Shown here one piece after another: positions 29,801-39,092 of a stretch of DNA of 64,000 bases. Below the pieces are notes generated by a model that was given only the letters and a program-made list of their open reading frames with translations, did not search any database and was not told where the DNA came from. A program made the translations under genes and the position numbers. Every line of letters starts with the position of its first letter. Position 1 is the first letter of the stretch. The DNA comes from Bacteroidota bacterium (GTDB taxonomy: Bacteria > Bacteroidota > Bacteroidia > AKYH767-A > 2013-40CM-41-45): the NCBI GenBank assembly GCA_016711505.1, contig JADJSV010000001.1, positions 1-64,000 of the forward strand. Reading direction: 5' to 3'.

Positions 29801-30379
29801 TTGAATTTCCTCGCCCATATTTTTCTTTCCGGAAACGATGATCAGCTGATGATCGGAAACTTCATCGCTGATTATATCAAGGGAAATAAGAAGGATCTTT
29901 TCCCTGATCAGATCCGGAAAGGTATTGAACTTCACAGGGCCATTGATGACTATACCGACCATCATCCTGTAACGGAAGATAGTAAAGCTCGTCTGAGACC
30001 AAAATACAGAAAGTATTCCGGAGTCATTGTAGACCTTTATTATGACCATTTTCTGGCTCGTAATTTTGATATGTATAGCGAAATTCCTCTACCGGAATTC
30101 ACTCAAAGAACATATGCTATACTGCTTGAAAATCAAGATGTACTGCCTGATGGTGTAAAGCAATTTCTACCTTATATGATTGAAAGAAACTGGCTGCAGA
30201 ACTATGCTACAATTGAAGGGATCGGGAGGACTTTAACAGGTCTTTCAAAAAGGGTTTCCTTTGAAAATAAGATGGATGAATCGGTTCATGATCTTCAGGC
30301 GGACTATGCAATTTATAAAAATGAATTTCATCGCTTTTTCCCACAGTTGATTACCTTTGCCGCCGGTAAAAAAATCTAA
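29801..30379 (+). CDS. acpH: Acyl carrier protein phosphodiesterase
   Basis: AcpH removes 4'-phosphopantetheine from acyl carrier protein. The 192-residue protein starts MNFLAHIFLSGNDDQLMIGNFIADYIKG, the family's conserved N-terminus (given in two parts: MNFLAHIFLSG and IGNFIADYIKG). It has metal-binding histidines in GIELHRAIDDYTDHHP and a VDLYYDHFLARNF segment. The start is a TTG at 29801; homologues begin with MNFLAH and no ATG is available in frame nearby. This may be real or a miscalled A. The stop overlaps the next start by one base (TAATG), and it is divergent from the Kazal gene, with 116 bases between. Confidence 0.9.
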   Translation: MNFLAHIFLSGNDDQLMIGNFIADYIKGNKKDLFPDQIRKGIELHRAIDDYTDHHPVTEDSKARLRPKYRKYSGVIVDLYYDHFLARNFDMYSEIPLPEFTQRTYAILLENQDVLPDGVKQFLPYMIERNWLQNYATIEGIGRTLTGLSKRVSFENKMDESVHDLQADYAIYKNEFHRFFPQLITFAAGKKI

Positions 30380-30642
30380 TGCTACTATACCTGAAGGTTA
30401 AGCCGAATCAGCGGTCCGATAAAATCGAACAAACCCCTGAAGGCTGGCAGGTTCGCCTGAAAGCCCCTGCAATCGACGGAAAAGCAAACGAACACCTCAT
30501 AAATTACCTTTCAGACGTGTTAGACCTACCGAAATCTGCGATTCTTCTCAAGAAAGGCCAGACGAATAAATTTAAGTGTCTTGAAATTGATCTTTCAGAA
30601 GAATTGGTGATCAAACTGCTTGAAGCAGAATCGAAAAAGTAA
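30379..30642 (+). CDS. DUF167 family protein (YggU-like)
   Basis: An 87-residue member of the YggU/DUF167 family, a conserved small alpha-beta protein whose function is not known. It has KPNQRSDKI near the start and the core LKAPAIDGKANEHLINYLSDVL with the invariant GKAN motif. KSAILLKKGQTNKFK and a C-terminal helix follow. The start overlaps the acpH stop in TAATG, so the two are translated together. The stop is at 30640-30642. Confidence 0.88.
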   Translation: MLLYLKVKPNQRSDKIEQTPEGWQVRLKAPAIDGKANEHLINYLSDVLDLPKSAILLKKGQTNKFKCLEIDLSEELVIKLLEAESKK

Positions 30643-30706
30643 TCTGCACATGAAAATGTGAATAACTCGATCTCCTGAAATCCTTTCCTGACAAGGCTTC
30701 TGTTAA

Positions 30707-30725
30707 TTTTAGCATCTTGCTAAAA
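30707..30725. promoter_or_regulatory. Perfect 8-bp inverted repeat upstream of parE
   Basis: TTTTAGCA-TCT-TGCTAAAA lies 37 bases before the parE ATG. There is no T-run after it on the plus strand, so it is unlikely to be a terminator. It could be an operator or a supercoiling-responsive element. No function is established. Confidence 0.4.
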
Positions 30726-30761
30726 GATGGTTTGTTGTACAAAAATTGAATATTTATACTA

Positions 30762-32651
30762 ATGGCTGAAAAAATAAAACCCGCACACGAATATAACGAA
30801 GACAGTATCCGGTCCCTCGACTGGAAAGAACATATTCGTACCCGTCCGGGAATGTACATCGGTAAACTCGGTGATGGTTCTTCGAAAGACGATGGTATCT
30901 ATGTTTTGCTGAAGGAAGTAATCGATAATTCAATCGATGAACACGTAATGGGCTACGGGAAAACTATAGAAGTGAAAATCGAAAACGGAGTTGTCTCTGT
31001 CCGCGATTTCGGACGTGGAATTCCGCTTGGAAAAGTTGTTGAATGTGTTTCAAAAATAAATACCGGTGGTAAATATGATAGCAAAGCTTTTCAAAAATCA
31101 GTTGGTCTGAATGGAGTAGGTACAAAAGCCGTGAATGCACTTTCCGGTGAATTTATAGTTCAGTCATTCCGTGAAGGCCGCACAAAATATGCATCATTCA
31201 GCAAAGGAAATCTTGTAAAAGACGAACGCGAAAAAAGTACTACAGAAAAGAACGGAACGATCATGTCATTCGTTCCCGATGGTACTATTTTCAGAAACTG
31301 GAAATACAATCCGGAATATGTTTCTGCAATGTTGTGGAACTATGTTTATCTGAACAAAGGTTTAACAATAGAATATAACGGTGAGAAATTTTTCTCTGAA
31401 AATGGTCTTAAAGATCTGCTTGAGAATAACCTTACCGACGAATTGCTTTATCCTATCGTTCATATTCATGGCGACGATATTGAAGTGGCATTTACACATA
31501 CTACTTCTTATGGTGAAGATTATTTTTCATTCGTAAACGGACAACATACAACACAAGGCGGTACACATCAGGCTGCTTTCCGTGAAGCAATTGTCAAAAC
31601 TATCCGTGAATTTTTTAAGAAAGATTTTGATCCCAGTGACGTCCGTACTTCTATAACTGCAGCTATCAGCGTGAGAGTACAGGAGCCGGTTTTCGAATCA
31701 CAGACAAAAACTAAACTTGGTTCATTGACCCGTGAGCCGAATGGCCTTGCTATCCGGACCTGGATCAATGATTTTATCAAGACAGCTCTTGATAATTATC
31801 TTCACAAACATCCTGAAGTTGCAAAAGCACTGGAATTAAAAATTCAGCAAAGCGAACGTGAACGGAAAGAGATCGCAGGGATCAAAAAACTTGCAAATGA
31901 AAGAGCAAAAAAGGCAAACCTGCATAATAGAAAACTTCGCGATTGTCGTGTCCATTTGAATACACGACATATCGACCGTGATGAATCTACTATCTTTATT
32001 ACAGAGGGAGATTCTGCCAGCGGGTCGATCACAAAAGCACGTGATATAAATTTGCAGGCAGTTTTCAGTCTGAAAGGAAAACCACTGAATTGTTTCAGCA
32101 TGACTAAAAAAGTTGTGTATGAAAACGAAGAATTCAATCTGCTGCAAAATGCATTGAACATAGAAGACGGTCTGGATGAATTACGTTACGGAAAGATCGT
32201 GATCGCTACCGATGCCGATGTCGATGGAATGCACATTCGTTTATTGCTAATGACTTTCTTCCTTCAGTTCTTTCCTGAACTGATCAGAAGTGGTCACGTT
32301 TATATTTTGCAGACACCTTTATTCCGTGTTCGGAACAAAAAAGAAACGATCTATTGTTACAGTGATCCGGAAAGAGTGCGGGCCATTGAAAAACTGGGAC
32401 CAAAACCGGAGATCACCCGTTTCAAAGGATTGGGAGAGATCTCTCCTGATGAATTCTCACACTTCATAGGCAAAAATATCCGCCTTGAACCTGTTATGCT
32501 TTCACAGGAAGAAACAATTCATCACCTACTCGAATATTACATGGGAAAAAATTCTCCTGAACGCCAGGAATTTATTATCCGGAATCTTCGTGTAGAAAAA
32601 GATGAAGTCAAAGCTCCTAAGCAAGTAGAAGAGCCTGCAGAAATTGATTAA
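30762..32651 (+). CDS. parE: DNA topoisomerase IV subunit B
   Basis: The ATPase subunit of topoisomerase IV, which separates linked daughter chromosomes. The 629-residue protein has the GHKL ATP site (KEVIDNSIDEHVMGYG near residue 50 with the catalytic Glu, GRGIPLG, and GLNGVGTKAVNAL near 125). The TOPRIM domain has TEGDSASGSITKARD near 415 and the metal-binding TDADVDGMHIRLLLMTF near 480, followed by RFKGLGEISPDEF. The length and its pairing with the next gene favour ParE over GyrB, as in other Bacteroidota. It starts at 30762 in AATGGCTG, and parC begins 29 bases after its end. Confidence 0.95.
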   Translation: MAEKIKPAHEYNEDSIRSLDWKEHIRTRPGMYIGKLGDGSSKDDGIYVLLKEVIDNSIDEHVMGYGKTIEVKIENGVVSVRDFGRGIPLGKVVECVSKINTGGKYDSKAFQKSVGLNGVGTKAVNALSGEFIVQSFREGRTKYASFSKGNLVKDEREKSTTEKNGTIMSFVPDGTIFRNWKYNPEYVSAMLWNYVYLNKGLTIEYNGEKFFSENGLKDLLENNLTDELLYPIVHIHGDDIEVAFTHTTSYGEDYFSFVNGQHTTQGGTHQAAFREAIVKTIREFFKKDFDPSDVRTSITAAISVRVQEPVFESQTKTKLGSLTREPNGLAIRTWINDFIKTALDNYLHKHPEVAKALELKIQQSERERKEIAGIKKLANERAKKANLHNRKLRDCRVHLNTRHIDRDESTIFITEGDSASGSITKARDINLQAVFSLKGKPLNCFSMTKKVVYENEEFNLLQNALNIEDGLDELRYGKIVIATDADVDGMHIRLLLMTFFLQFFPELIRSGHVYILQTPLFRVRNKKETIYCYSDPERVRAIEKLGPKPEITRFKGLGEISPDEFSHFIGKNIRLEPVMLSQEETIHHLLEYYMGKNSPERQEFIIRNLRVEKDEVKAPKQVEEPAEID

Positions 32652-32680
32652 TTATTTTAGAATAAGTTATAAGACTGATC

Positions 32681-34966
32681 ATGTCTAAAAAGAAAAAAGA
32701 AAAATCCGATGAAGCTGCACCATTAGGCGAAGTTCGCGAACTGACCCGATCGGTACATGTCAACGGTATGTATGAGAACTGGTTTTTGGATTACGCATCG
32801 TATGTAATTCTTGAACGCGCAGTTCCACATATAAATGATGGATTAAAGCCTGTTCAACGCCGTATTCTTCACTCGATGTGGGAAATGGAAGACGGTCGTT
32901 ACAACAAAGTGGCCAATGTCATCGGACATTCCATGAAGTATCATCCGCATGGGGATGCTTCTATTGGTGATGCCATGGTGCAGTTAGGTCAGAAAGATAT
33001 TCTGATCGACATGCAGGGAAACTGGGGAAATATTTTCACCGGCGATAGCGCTGCAGCTGCCCGATATATTGAAGCACGTTTATCAAAATTTGCTCTTGAA
33101 GTAGTCTTCAATCCGAAAACAACAAACTGGCAACTTAGTTACGATGGAAGAAACCGCGAACCGGTAACTCTTCCCGTGAAGTTTCCATTGTTGCTCGCTC
33201 AGGGAGTTGAAGGTATTGCTGTCGGACTTGCATGTAAAATTCTGCCGCATAATTTCAATGAACTGATTGAGGCTTCTATCGACATTCTTCGAAATAAGAA
33301 AGTCAATATCATGCCTGATTTTCCAACAGGTGGTATTGCTGATTTCAGTAAATATAATGAAGGATTAAGAGGCGGCCGGATTCGTGTTCGTGCCAAAATT
33401 GAAAAACGTGATAAGAAGACTCTTGTTATCACTGAAATTCCATTTGGTACTACTACAACTTCACTTATCGAGACGATCCTGAATGCCAATGACAAAGGAA
33501 AGATCAAGGTTAAAAAAGTTGAAGACAATACAGCTGCTGTAGTTGAGATCATGATTCACCTTCATAGTGATTCATACGAAGACATCGACAAAACTGTAGA
33601 TGCTCTATATGCTTTCACCGATTGTGAAGTTTCTATATCTCCTAACTCCTGTGTGATCGTGGAAGACAAACCACGGTTCATGAGTGTTAATGATATTCTG
33701 AAATACAATACTGAACAAACTCAGGCTCTCCTCAAAAGAGAACTTGAGATCCGGATGTCTGAACTTGAAGAAGACTGGCATTTCAGTTCATTGATCAAGA
33801 TCTTCATTGAGAAACGCATCTATCGTAATATTGAAGAATGTAAAACATGGGAATCTGTAATCGAGACAATCGATGATGGACTTAAACCGTATAAAAAGAA
33901 ATTTAAACGCGAGATTACCCGTGATGATATTATTTCACTCACAGAAGTAAAGATCAAACGTATCTCAAGATTTGATGTGAAAGAGCAGGATGAAAAGATC
34001 CGTGGTCTGGAAGATCAGATGAAAGAAGTTGCAGCACATCTTGCCAACATTCGTAATTATACAATTGCATGGTATAAAGATCTGCTCAAGAAATATGGCA
34101 AAGGCAGAGAACGCAAAACTGAGATCGGTTCATTCGAACAGGTTGTTGCTTCTGAGGTAATGATCAACAGTCAGAAACTTTATGTCAACCGTGAAGATGG
34201 TTTCGCAGGGTTCAGCCTGAAGAAAGATGAATTCGTAAGCGATTGTTCTACGCTCGACGAGATCATAGTCTTCCGTGGCGATGGTACAATGATCGTTTCA
34301 AAAGTTGATGACAAAAAATATGTCGGTAAAGATGTGCGGTACATTGCCATCTATCGCAAAACCGAAGTTGAACCGGTTTACAACATCATCTATCAAGATG
34401 GAAAAGGTGGAAACATCATGGCCAAGAGATTCACTGTCGGCGGTTATACACGCGATAAGGAATATGTCCTGACAAAAGGTGCTGAAGGTTCCAAACTTTT
34501 ATGGTTCTCTATTTCCGGAATTGACGATGCTGAAACAGTTCGGGTCATGCTTCGTCCGAAACCGAAATTAAGGATCACACAAGTTGATGTGAACTTCAAC
34601 GAACATGAAGTAAAGGGCAGGGGTACCAATGGAAATATCGTTTCCCGCCATTCTGCGAGTAAGGTCATTAAGTTGAGTGATGCCAAACCTTCACAAAAGC
34701 CTGTTCAGGCAACTTTGGAAGCAGTAACAAAGCAGGTTCCGGTAAAACCTAAAGCAGCACCGGCGCCGGCTCCTAAAGCAACTAAAAAGCCAGAAGGGAA
34801 ATCGACACCAAAAAAAGCAAGTCCACTCCACGAAGAAAAAGCGGTAACAGTAGAGTGGGACTTCAACGGAAAAAAAGATAGTATCTCTTCCGACCGCGAC
34901 CGTATTCTGTCTGAGCTCGAACAAAAAGCAAAGGATAAAAAGACACAGACGAAAATGGATTTTTAA
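32681..34966 (+). CDS. parC: DNA topoisomerase IV subunit A
   Basis: The DNA-cleaving subunit of topoisomerase IV. The 761-residue protein has HINDGLKPVQRRILHSM at residues 50-66 and IGHSMKYHPHGD near 85. The catalytic Tyr129 lies in AAAARYIEARLS, and the rest of the breakage-reunion domain follows to about residue 480. A shorter beta-pinwheel region comes next (VMINSQKLYVN..., IIYQDGKGGNIMAKRF). The last 90 residues are a Lys/Ala/Pro-rich tail (PKAAPAPAPKATKKPEGK) that ends with a charged segment, KKTQTKMDF. A strong terminator follows. The pairing with parE and the absence of the GyrA-box motif QRRGGKG favour ParC. Confidence 0.94.
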   Translation: MSKKKKEKSDEAAPLGEVRELTRSVHVNGMYENWFLDYASYVILERAVPHINDGLKPVQRRILHSMWEMEDGRYNKVANVIGHSMKYHPHGDASIGDAMVQLGQKDILIDMQGNWGNIFTGDSAAAARYIEARLSKFALEVVFNPKTTNWQLSYDGRNREPVTLPVKFPLLLAQGVEGIAVGLACKILPHNFNELIEASIDILRNKKVNIMPDFPTGGIADFSKYNEGLRGGRIRVRAKIEKRDKKTLVITEIPFGTTTTSLIETILNANDKGKIKVKKVEDNTAAVVEIMIHLHSDSYEDIDKTVDALYAFTDCEVSISPNSCVIVEDKPRFMSVNDILKYNTEQTQALLKRELEIRMSELEEDWHFSSLIKIFIEKRIYRNIEECKTWESVIETIDDGLKPYKKKFKREITRDDIISLTEVKIKRISRFDVKEQDEKIRGLEDQMKEVAAHLANIRNYTIAWYKDLLKKYGKGRERKTEIGSFEQVVASEVMINSQKLYVNREDGFAGFSLKKDEFVSDCSTLDEIIVFRGDGTMIVSKVDDKKYVGKDVRYIAIYRKTEVEPVYNIIYQDGKGGNIMAKRFTVGGYTRDKEYVLTKGAEGSKLLWFSISGIDDAETVRVMLRPKPKLRITQVDVNFNEHEVKGRGTNGNIVSRHSASKVIKLSDAKPSQKPVQATLEAVTKQVPVKPKAAPAPAPKATKKPEGKSTPKKASPLHEEKAVTVEWDFNGKKDSISSDRDRILSELEQKAKDKKTQTKMDF

Positions 34967-34991
34967 ATTAATGATGATTAATGAATAATAG

Positions 34992-35025
34992 GCGGCCTGC
35001 AATTTTGGAATTGCAGGCCGCTTTT
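34992..35025 (+). terminator. Strong terminator after parC
   Basis: A perfect 13-bp GC-rich stem pairs 34992-35004 with 35009-35021 around a TTGG loop and is followed by TTTTG. It ends the parE-parC unit. Confidence 0.85.
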
Positions 35026-35227
35026 GTCTATATAAAAACCTGCGCAAATCTGCGATCCCGAAAGCTATCGACTAGGCATCAACGTAAAAACAAACGAAAA
35101 ATTTGATCCGTAGACTTGAGATAATTTATTAAAAAATATTTTTTCAACTTAGTCTAAATTGCCGTCAGCTAAAGCTTAATGTCATTTGGTGAAGACGAAG
35201 GAAATATTTGCAGTTAATTTATAGGTT
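35026..35227. other. Intergenic segment with a short diverged repeat-like block
   Basis: No gene is present. Bases 35041-35054 hold a direct repeat TGCG-CAAATC-TGCG, and 35056-35070 read CCCGAAAGCTATCGA, an imperfect palindrome. Both look like fragments of short dispersed intergenic repeats seen in Bacteroidota. I see no gene, tRNA or promoter here. Confidence 0.4.
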
Positions 35228-35490
35228 GTCAGGCCCGGGGGGGCCCCCCCTGTGACTTTGGCCCCCCACGACACCCCCCCCCCCCCCCCGGGGGGGGCGA
35301 ACTCTCAAACCCCCGGACACCCAACACAAAAACAACAACTGGGGAAAAACCGGAAGGCAAAGCCAAACCAAATAAAATTGGAAAATGAAAACAGATGGGG
35401 CCCCGGACCCGGCCTTGGGGGGGGGGCCCCGCCCCCGGGGGCCGCCCCTCCCGGTGGCGGGGACCCCCGAGGGGGCAACGGGGGCTTCTA
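35228..35490. other. GC-rich homopolymer block, probable sequencing or assembly artefact
   Basis: About 260 bases have long C and G runs (a run of sixteen or more C near 35274) and GC content far above the surrounding ~35-40%. A conceptual frame at 35252-35491 gives only Pro/Gly-rich low-complexity sequence. It does not resemble a repeat or gene of this genome. Normal base composition resumes at once on both sides, at about 35227 and 35491. I think it is an artefact joined into the intergenic gap between parC and the next gene. Confidence 0.7.
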
Positions 35491-35569
35491 AATTTGTTAA
35501 ATGTTTTGGCTTAGAAACCGTTAATCCATCTCATCAATTTATCATCTCTATTTCCCTATCTTTACAATT

Positions 35570-36828
35570 ATGAAACGAATCCTCATTTCCGTATTCTTCA
35601 TTGTGGCTTTCTTAAATGCTAAGGCATCATTTCTTTTGATACCGATGGATGATACACAGAAGAATCATTTGAAAGCTTACGGCATAGCTTATTTCGCTTT
35701 GCAAAACAATCTGGATGTAAAATGGCTCCTTAACTATAAAGGCGGAAGTTTTCTATTCGGAAATACAACTACTCTTGAAAAGGAATGCGCGATAAGAGGT
35801 GTAACCAGTCAGATAATTGCCGACGCACAGGCAAATGCTATTATTACCGAGATCACCAATCCTGAAGTAAATATGGATGTGATTAAACTGGAAGTTGCCC
35901 CGAAGATCGCTGTTTATTCTCTAAAAATAAATTGCCATGGGATGATGCAGTTACAATGGTTTTAAAATATGCGGAAATTCCTTATGATGTTGTTTATGAT
36001 GAAGAAGTAATTCAGGGAAAACTTCCTCTGTATGACTGGCTGCATTTACACCACGAAGATTTTACCGGACAGTATGGACGATTCTATTCAGCTTTCAGAA
36101 ATGCTGCATGGTATCAGGAAGATGTCCGCTTACAGGAAGCATCAGCGGCCAAGCTTGGTTTCGCAAAAGTATCTCAGCTAAAACTTGCAGTCGCACAAAA
36201 GATCCGGGATTTCACTTCCGGCGGAGGTTATCTTTTTGCCATGTGTTCAGCAACCGATAGCTATGATATTGCTTTGGCAGCAGAAGGTGTGGATATCTGC
36301 AGAGAAATGTTTGATGGCGATGGTTCGGATCCAAACATGAATACGAAACTAGATTTCAATAAATGTTTTGCATTCCATGATTTCAAATTGATTACCGAAC
36401 CGACTGTATATGAATTCAGTCAGATCGATAATACTGAAGCCAGACCGGCTTTACCACAGACGGAAGATTTCTTCACGCTTTTCGAATTCTCTGCTAAATG
36501 GGATCCTGTTCCAACAATGCTTTGTCAGAATCACGAGCAAGTTATCAAAGGTTTTATGGGTCAGACGACTGCTTTCAAAAAGAAGTTTATTAAATCCGAA
36601 GTCCTCATTTTAGGTGAAACAAAAGTTGAGAATGAAGCCCGGTACATTCATGGCGAATACGGAAAAGGTACCTGGACATTTTACGGCGGACATGATCCTG
36701 AAGATTATCAGCATCAGGTAAACGATCCGCAAACTGATCTGGCATTACATCCAAATTCTCCGGGCTATCGACTTATTCTGAATAATATTTTGTTTCCGGC
36801 GGCTAAGAAGAAAAAGCAAAAAACATGA
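35570..36828 (+). CDS. Secreted conserved Bacteroidota protein (family often labelled asparagine synthetase B)
   Basis: The signal peptide is residues 1-19 (MKRILISVFFIVAFLNAKA). The mature protein starts FLLIPMDDTQKNHLKAYG and contains VKWLLNYKGGSFLF, PEVNMDVIKLEVAPKIAVY, then, after a frame break, PWDDAVTMVLKYAEIPYDVVYDEEV, LYDWLHLHHEDFTGQYGRF, GGGYLFAMCSATDSYDIALA and YGKGTWTFYGGHDPEDYQH. It has no glutaminase or synthetase motif, so the asparagine-synthetase label seen for this family looks unsupported. The class may be a glutamine-amidotransferase-like fold, which I cannot confirm. One A is missing in the run at 35923-35927; repair gives about 419 residues. A TATCTTTA box at 35557-35564 could be its -7 element. 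Confidence 0.75.
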
Positions 36829-36893
36829 TTGCTACTAATATGAGTTTTGTCTAAGAAGTTTTTTTTAAATTAAGAGATTAAAAATAGTTGCAT

Positions 36894-37135
36894 ATGAAAA
36901 GTTTTATAATTTCTACATTTTCTTTTTCCTATTTGCAGGTAATTGTTATTCGCAAAGTGGAGACGAGATGAAAAAGGAATTTCAGATTAAATATAATCAA
37001 GTGAATGACTCGATTAAAGATCAAAAGTTTATTCTTCGGGAAATGTCAATGAGGAGCGCTTATTATATGGCTGTTATAGATTCAATTGAATTTGGCAATC
37101 GTCTGGATTCAATTAAAAAATTAGAGAAAAAGTAA
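36894..37135 (+). CDS. Small secreted peptide, hypothetical
   Basis: I do not recognise this gene. From the ATG at 36894 a hydrophobic start (MKSFIISTF) is followed, after a one-base shift near 36915-36930, by FLFAGNCYSQSGDEMKKEF, which looks like a signal peptide. The mature part (residues from about 25 to 80) is charged and rich in Lys, Glu, Asp and Ser (QVNDSIKDQKFILREMSMRSAYYMAVIDS), ending with TAA at 37133-37135. It may be a small lipoprotein because a Cys follows AGN. It lies convergent with the porin gene, 12 bases apart. Confidence 0.5.
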
Positions 37136-37147
37136 TAGCTCTAAAAT

Positions 37148-39028
37148 CTACTGATCAAAAAACCTCCACGTCACACCAAATCGAAAGACCATACCTGGTT
37201 GTGCATAGTGTGGAACAAGGAAATACGCCTTTTTCCCAATATTATCACCGACATTTTCCATTTTTAAAAAGATCTGTGCTGATTTTATTTTTGCTCGAAC
37301 GAAAACATCAGCTCTCAGGTAACCACCGGTTTTTATTTCATTTTGATAATAGAATAGGGCAGTAGCAGGCATAAAATCATCAGAATAATAAGATGAACTG
37401 TAAGCAAAATTAAATCCTGTACTCATCATTAGTTTGTTTCCAAATAAACCTTTTTCATAGTACAATGCATGCTGACTGAAGAGCGGAGACAGATGGATTT
37501 TATCTTCATTGTCATTTTTCTGAATTGAAATAGAATTCAGAAAATAAATTGTTCTGAACTTAAATGTTTTTTCAATTTTCAATTGATCAACTGTTAGTTT
37601 GTTTCCTAATTGATCCGGAGTCGATTCACTATTAATGAAAGGTGAATTCTCAATTTGTGTACGGCTTGCTGTTATCGCAAACCTGTATTTAATTAAATTG
37701 TAATTAAATTGTATAGAATTGGATTTGATCTTTGAAAATTCCTTTTCCCAGATAAAATTATTGCTAAGATATTCTAACAAATAAAAATCAGGAGAATATT
37801 GCCCGATGGAGATCTTTCCGCCAAACGATCCGAAGAAATATTGTTTTGTATGAACTTCTACATCAGTCTGGAAATTCCCATTATCGTGACCACTTAAAAC
37901 ATATTTACTGGAAACGGTTGCATTGAAATCTGATGAGTCATATTTGGAAATGATTTTTCCAGAAGCTGCAATGTTGTCCCAAGAGTATTTATTTTTTTGT
38001 TCGTACTTGGTGGTCTGATGTTCGATAGCTGCCGATAATGACCAGTTCCTGAAAAATGCAGAACTCCTTTGTTGATCCGCCGGAAGGATAACTGCGAATT
38101 CGTTTTTCAGATTATCGCTGTGTAATGAATCATATGTAATTTGAGAATCGAAAAAGTTTGAATAGAAAGAACTGTCAGGTGTGGCGTCTGAATATGCAAA
38201 AGTGTTTCTTTCGAAAGTAATATTATGATTGATTCGAAGCGATGGAATAGAAACAGTTTTTCCGACTGAATCAGTTTGGCTCCCACCAAAATCATAATAC
38301 TGACTCAGATTAAATCTCTTTGTACGATAGGTTTGCTTTGCATCGGAAATTTTCCATCCTAATCCGCGGAGGCCGACATTATCAACATTGCCTAACACAA
38401 ATGCTGAATCGGATGACAATCCGCCGTTCATTTGATTTTCTATTGAATTCCAGTAAGCATGGGCAAATAAATTATACTTGCTGTTATTAGACTTTAGTGA
38501 AGTGAACAATAAGAAATCACCTTTATATGTGTCGCTGAAAAACATGTAGTCTTTCACACTGAACAGTCCAAATGAGAACCCTACATTCCAGATCTTCATT
38601 ACATTCTGGGTATGTACTATATCAATTACTTGTTCTTTGAATGTTCCACTGTGATATTCAATTGCAGTAAATTTTTTATTGACAGAATAATATCGGACAC
38701 TATCTGCCTTTAATTGATAGATGTCGTAACTCCTGATTGTTGTTCTGGTTTGGAGTTCACTCATATTCACAAACCAGGGTGACTGAGCTGCACTTCCCGG
38801 AACTCCCAGATATTTATAATTATTATCTGATGCAACATTAACTCTGTCAAGTGAATAAAGTGAGGTATCAGGTTTACGGAAGTTGGGATTGCCATCCCTG
38901 AAATCCAATTCATGAATGTACCTGATTGAGGTTGGAACAGTTACGATTGCGCTGTCAGGCTTAGAGCCAAAACTGGAAAAATGTACAAATAATAAAACGC
39001 AGAATACCAGTGCCGTTTTCAAACGCAT
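37148..39028 (-). CDS. Putative outer-membrane porin
   Basis: A 626-residue exported protein with signal peptide MRLKTALVFCVLLFVHFSSFGS. It has the layout of the Bacteroidota putative porin family (PF14121). An N-terminal region with DTSLYSLDRVNVASDNNYKYLGVPGSAAQ is followed by many amphipathic beta-strands with Tyr/Phe/Asn alternation (for example YNLFAHAYWNSIENQMNGG, KFNATVSSKYVLSG). The last strand ends in Phe and Trp (GMVFRFGVTWRFFDQ), a typical signal for outer-membrane insertion. Its cargo is unknown. The upstream minus-strand region has a TACCTTCG box near 39050 that may be a weak -7 element. Confidence 0.75.
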   Translation of the reverse strand: MRLKTALVFCVLLFVHFSSFGSKPDSAIVTVPTSIRYIHELDFRDGNPNFRKPDTSLYSLDRVNVASDNNYKYLGVPGSAAQSPWFVNMSELQTRTTIRSYDIYQLKADSVRYYSVNKKFTAIEYHSGTFKEQVIDIVHTQNVMKIWNVGFSFGLFSVKDYMFFSDTYKGDFLLFTSLKSNNSKYNLFAHAYWNSIENQMNGGLSSDSAFVLGNVDNVGLRGLGWKISDAKQTYRTKRFNLSQYYDFGGSQTDSVGKTVSIPSLRINHNITFERNTFAYSDATPDSSFYSNFFDSQITYDSLHSDNLKNEFAVILPADQQRSSAFFRNWSLSAAIEHQTTKYEQKNKYSWDNIAASGKIISKYDSSDFNATVSSKYVLSGHDNGNFQTDVEVHTKQYFFGSFGGKISIGQYSPDFYLLEYLSNNFIWEKEFSKIKSNSIQFNYNLIKYRFAITASRTQIENSPFINSESTPDQLGNKLTVDQLKIEKTFKFRTIYFLNSISIQKNDNEDKIHLSPLFSQHALYYEKGLFGNKLMMSTGFNFAYSSSYYSDDFMPATALFYYQNEIKTGGYLRADVFVRAKIKSAQIFLKMENVGDNIGKKAYFLVPHYAQPGMVFRFGVTWRFFDQ

Positions 39029-39092
39029 TTAGACCTTAATTTACGGTGCCGAAGGTAGCTAAAATGTTTAATAGAACAGGAATTCTGGCAGG

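Noticed and set aside
35252..35491. Open reading frame of 79 codons rich in Pro and Gly
   Set aside because: It lies in the GC homopolymer block, has no start context, and its composition follows directly from the C/G runs, so it is not a gene.
35570..36828. Asparagine synthetase B as a true function
   Set aside because: The protein is secreted and lacks the glutaminase and AMP-ligase motifs of that enzyme.
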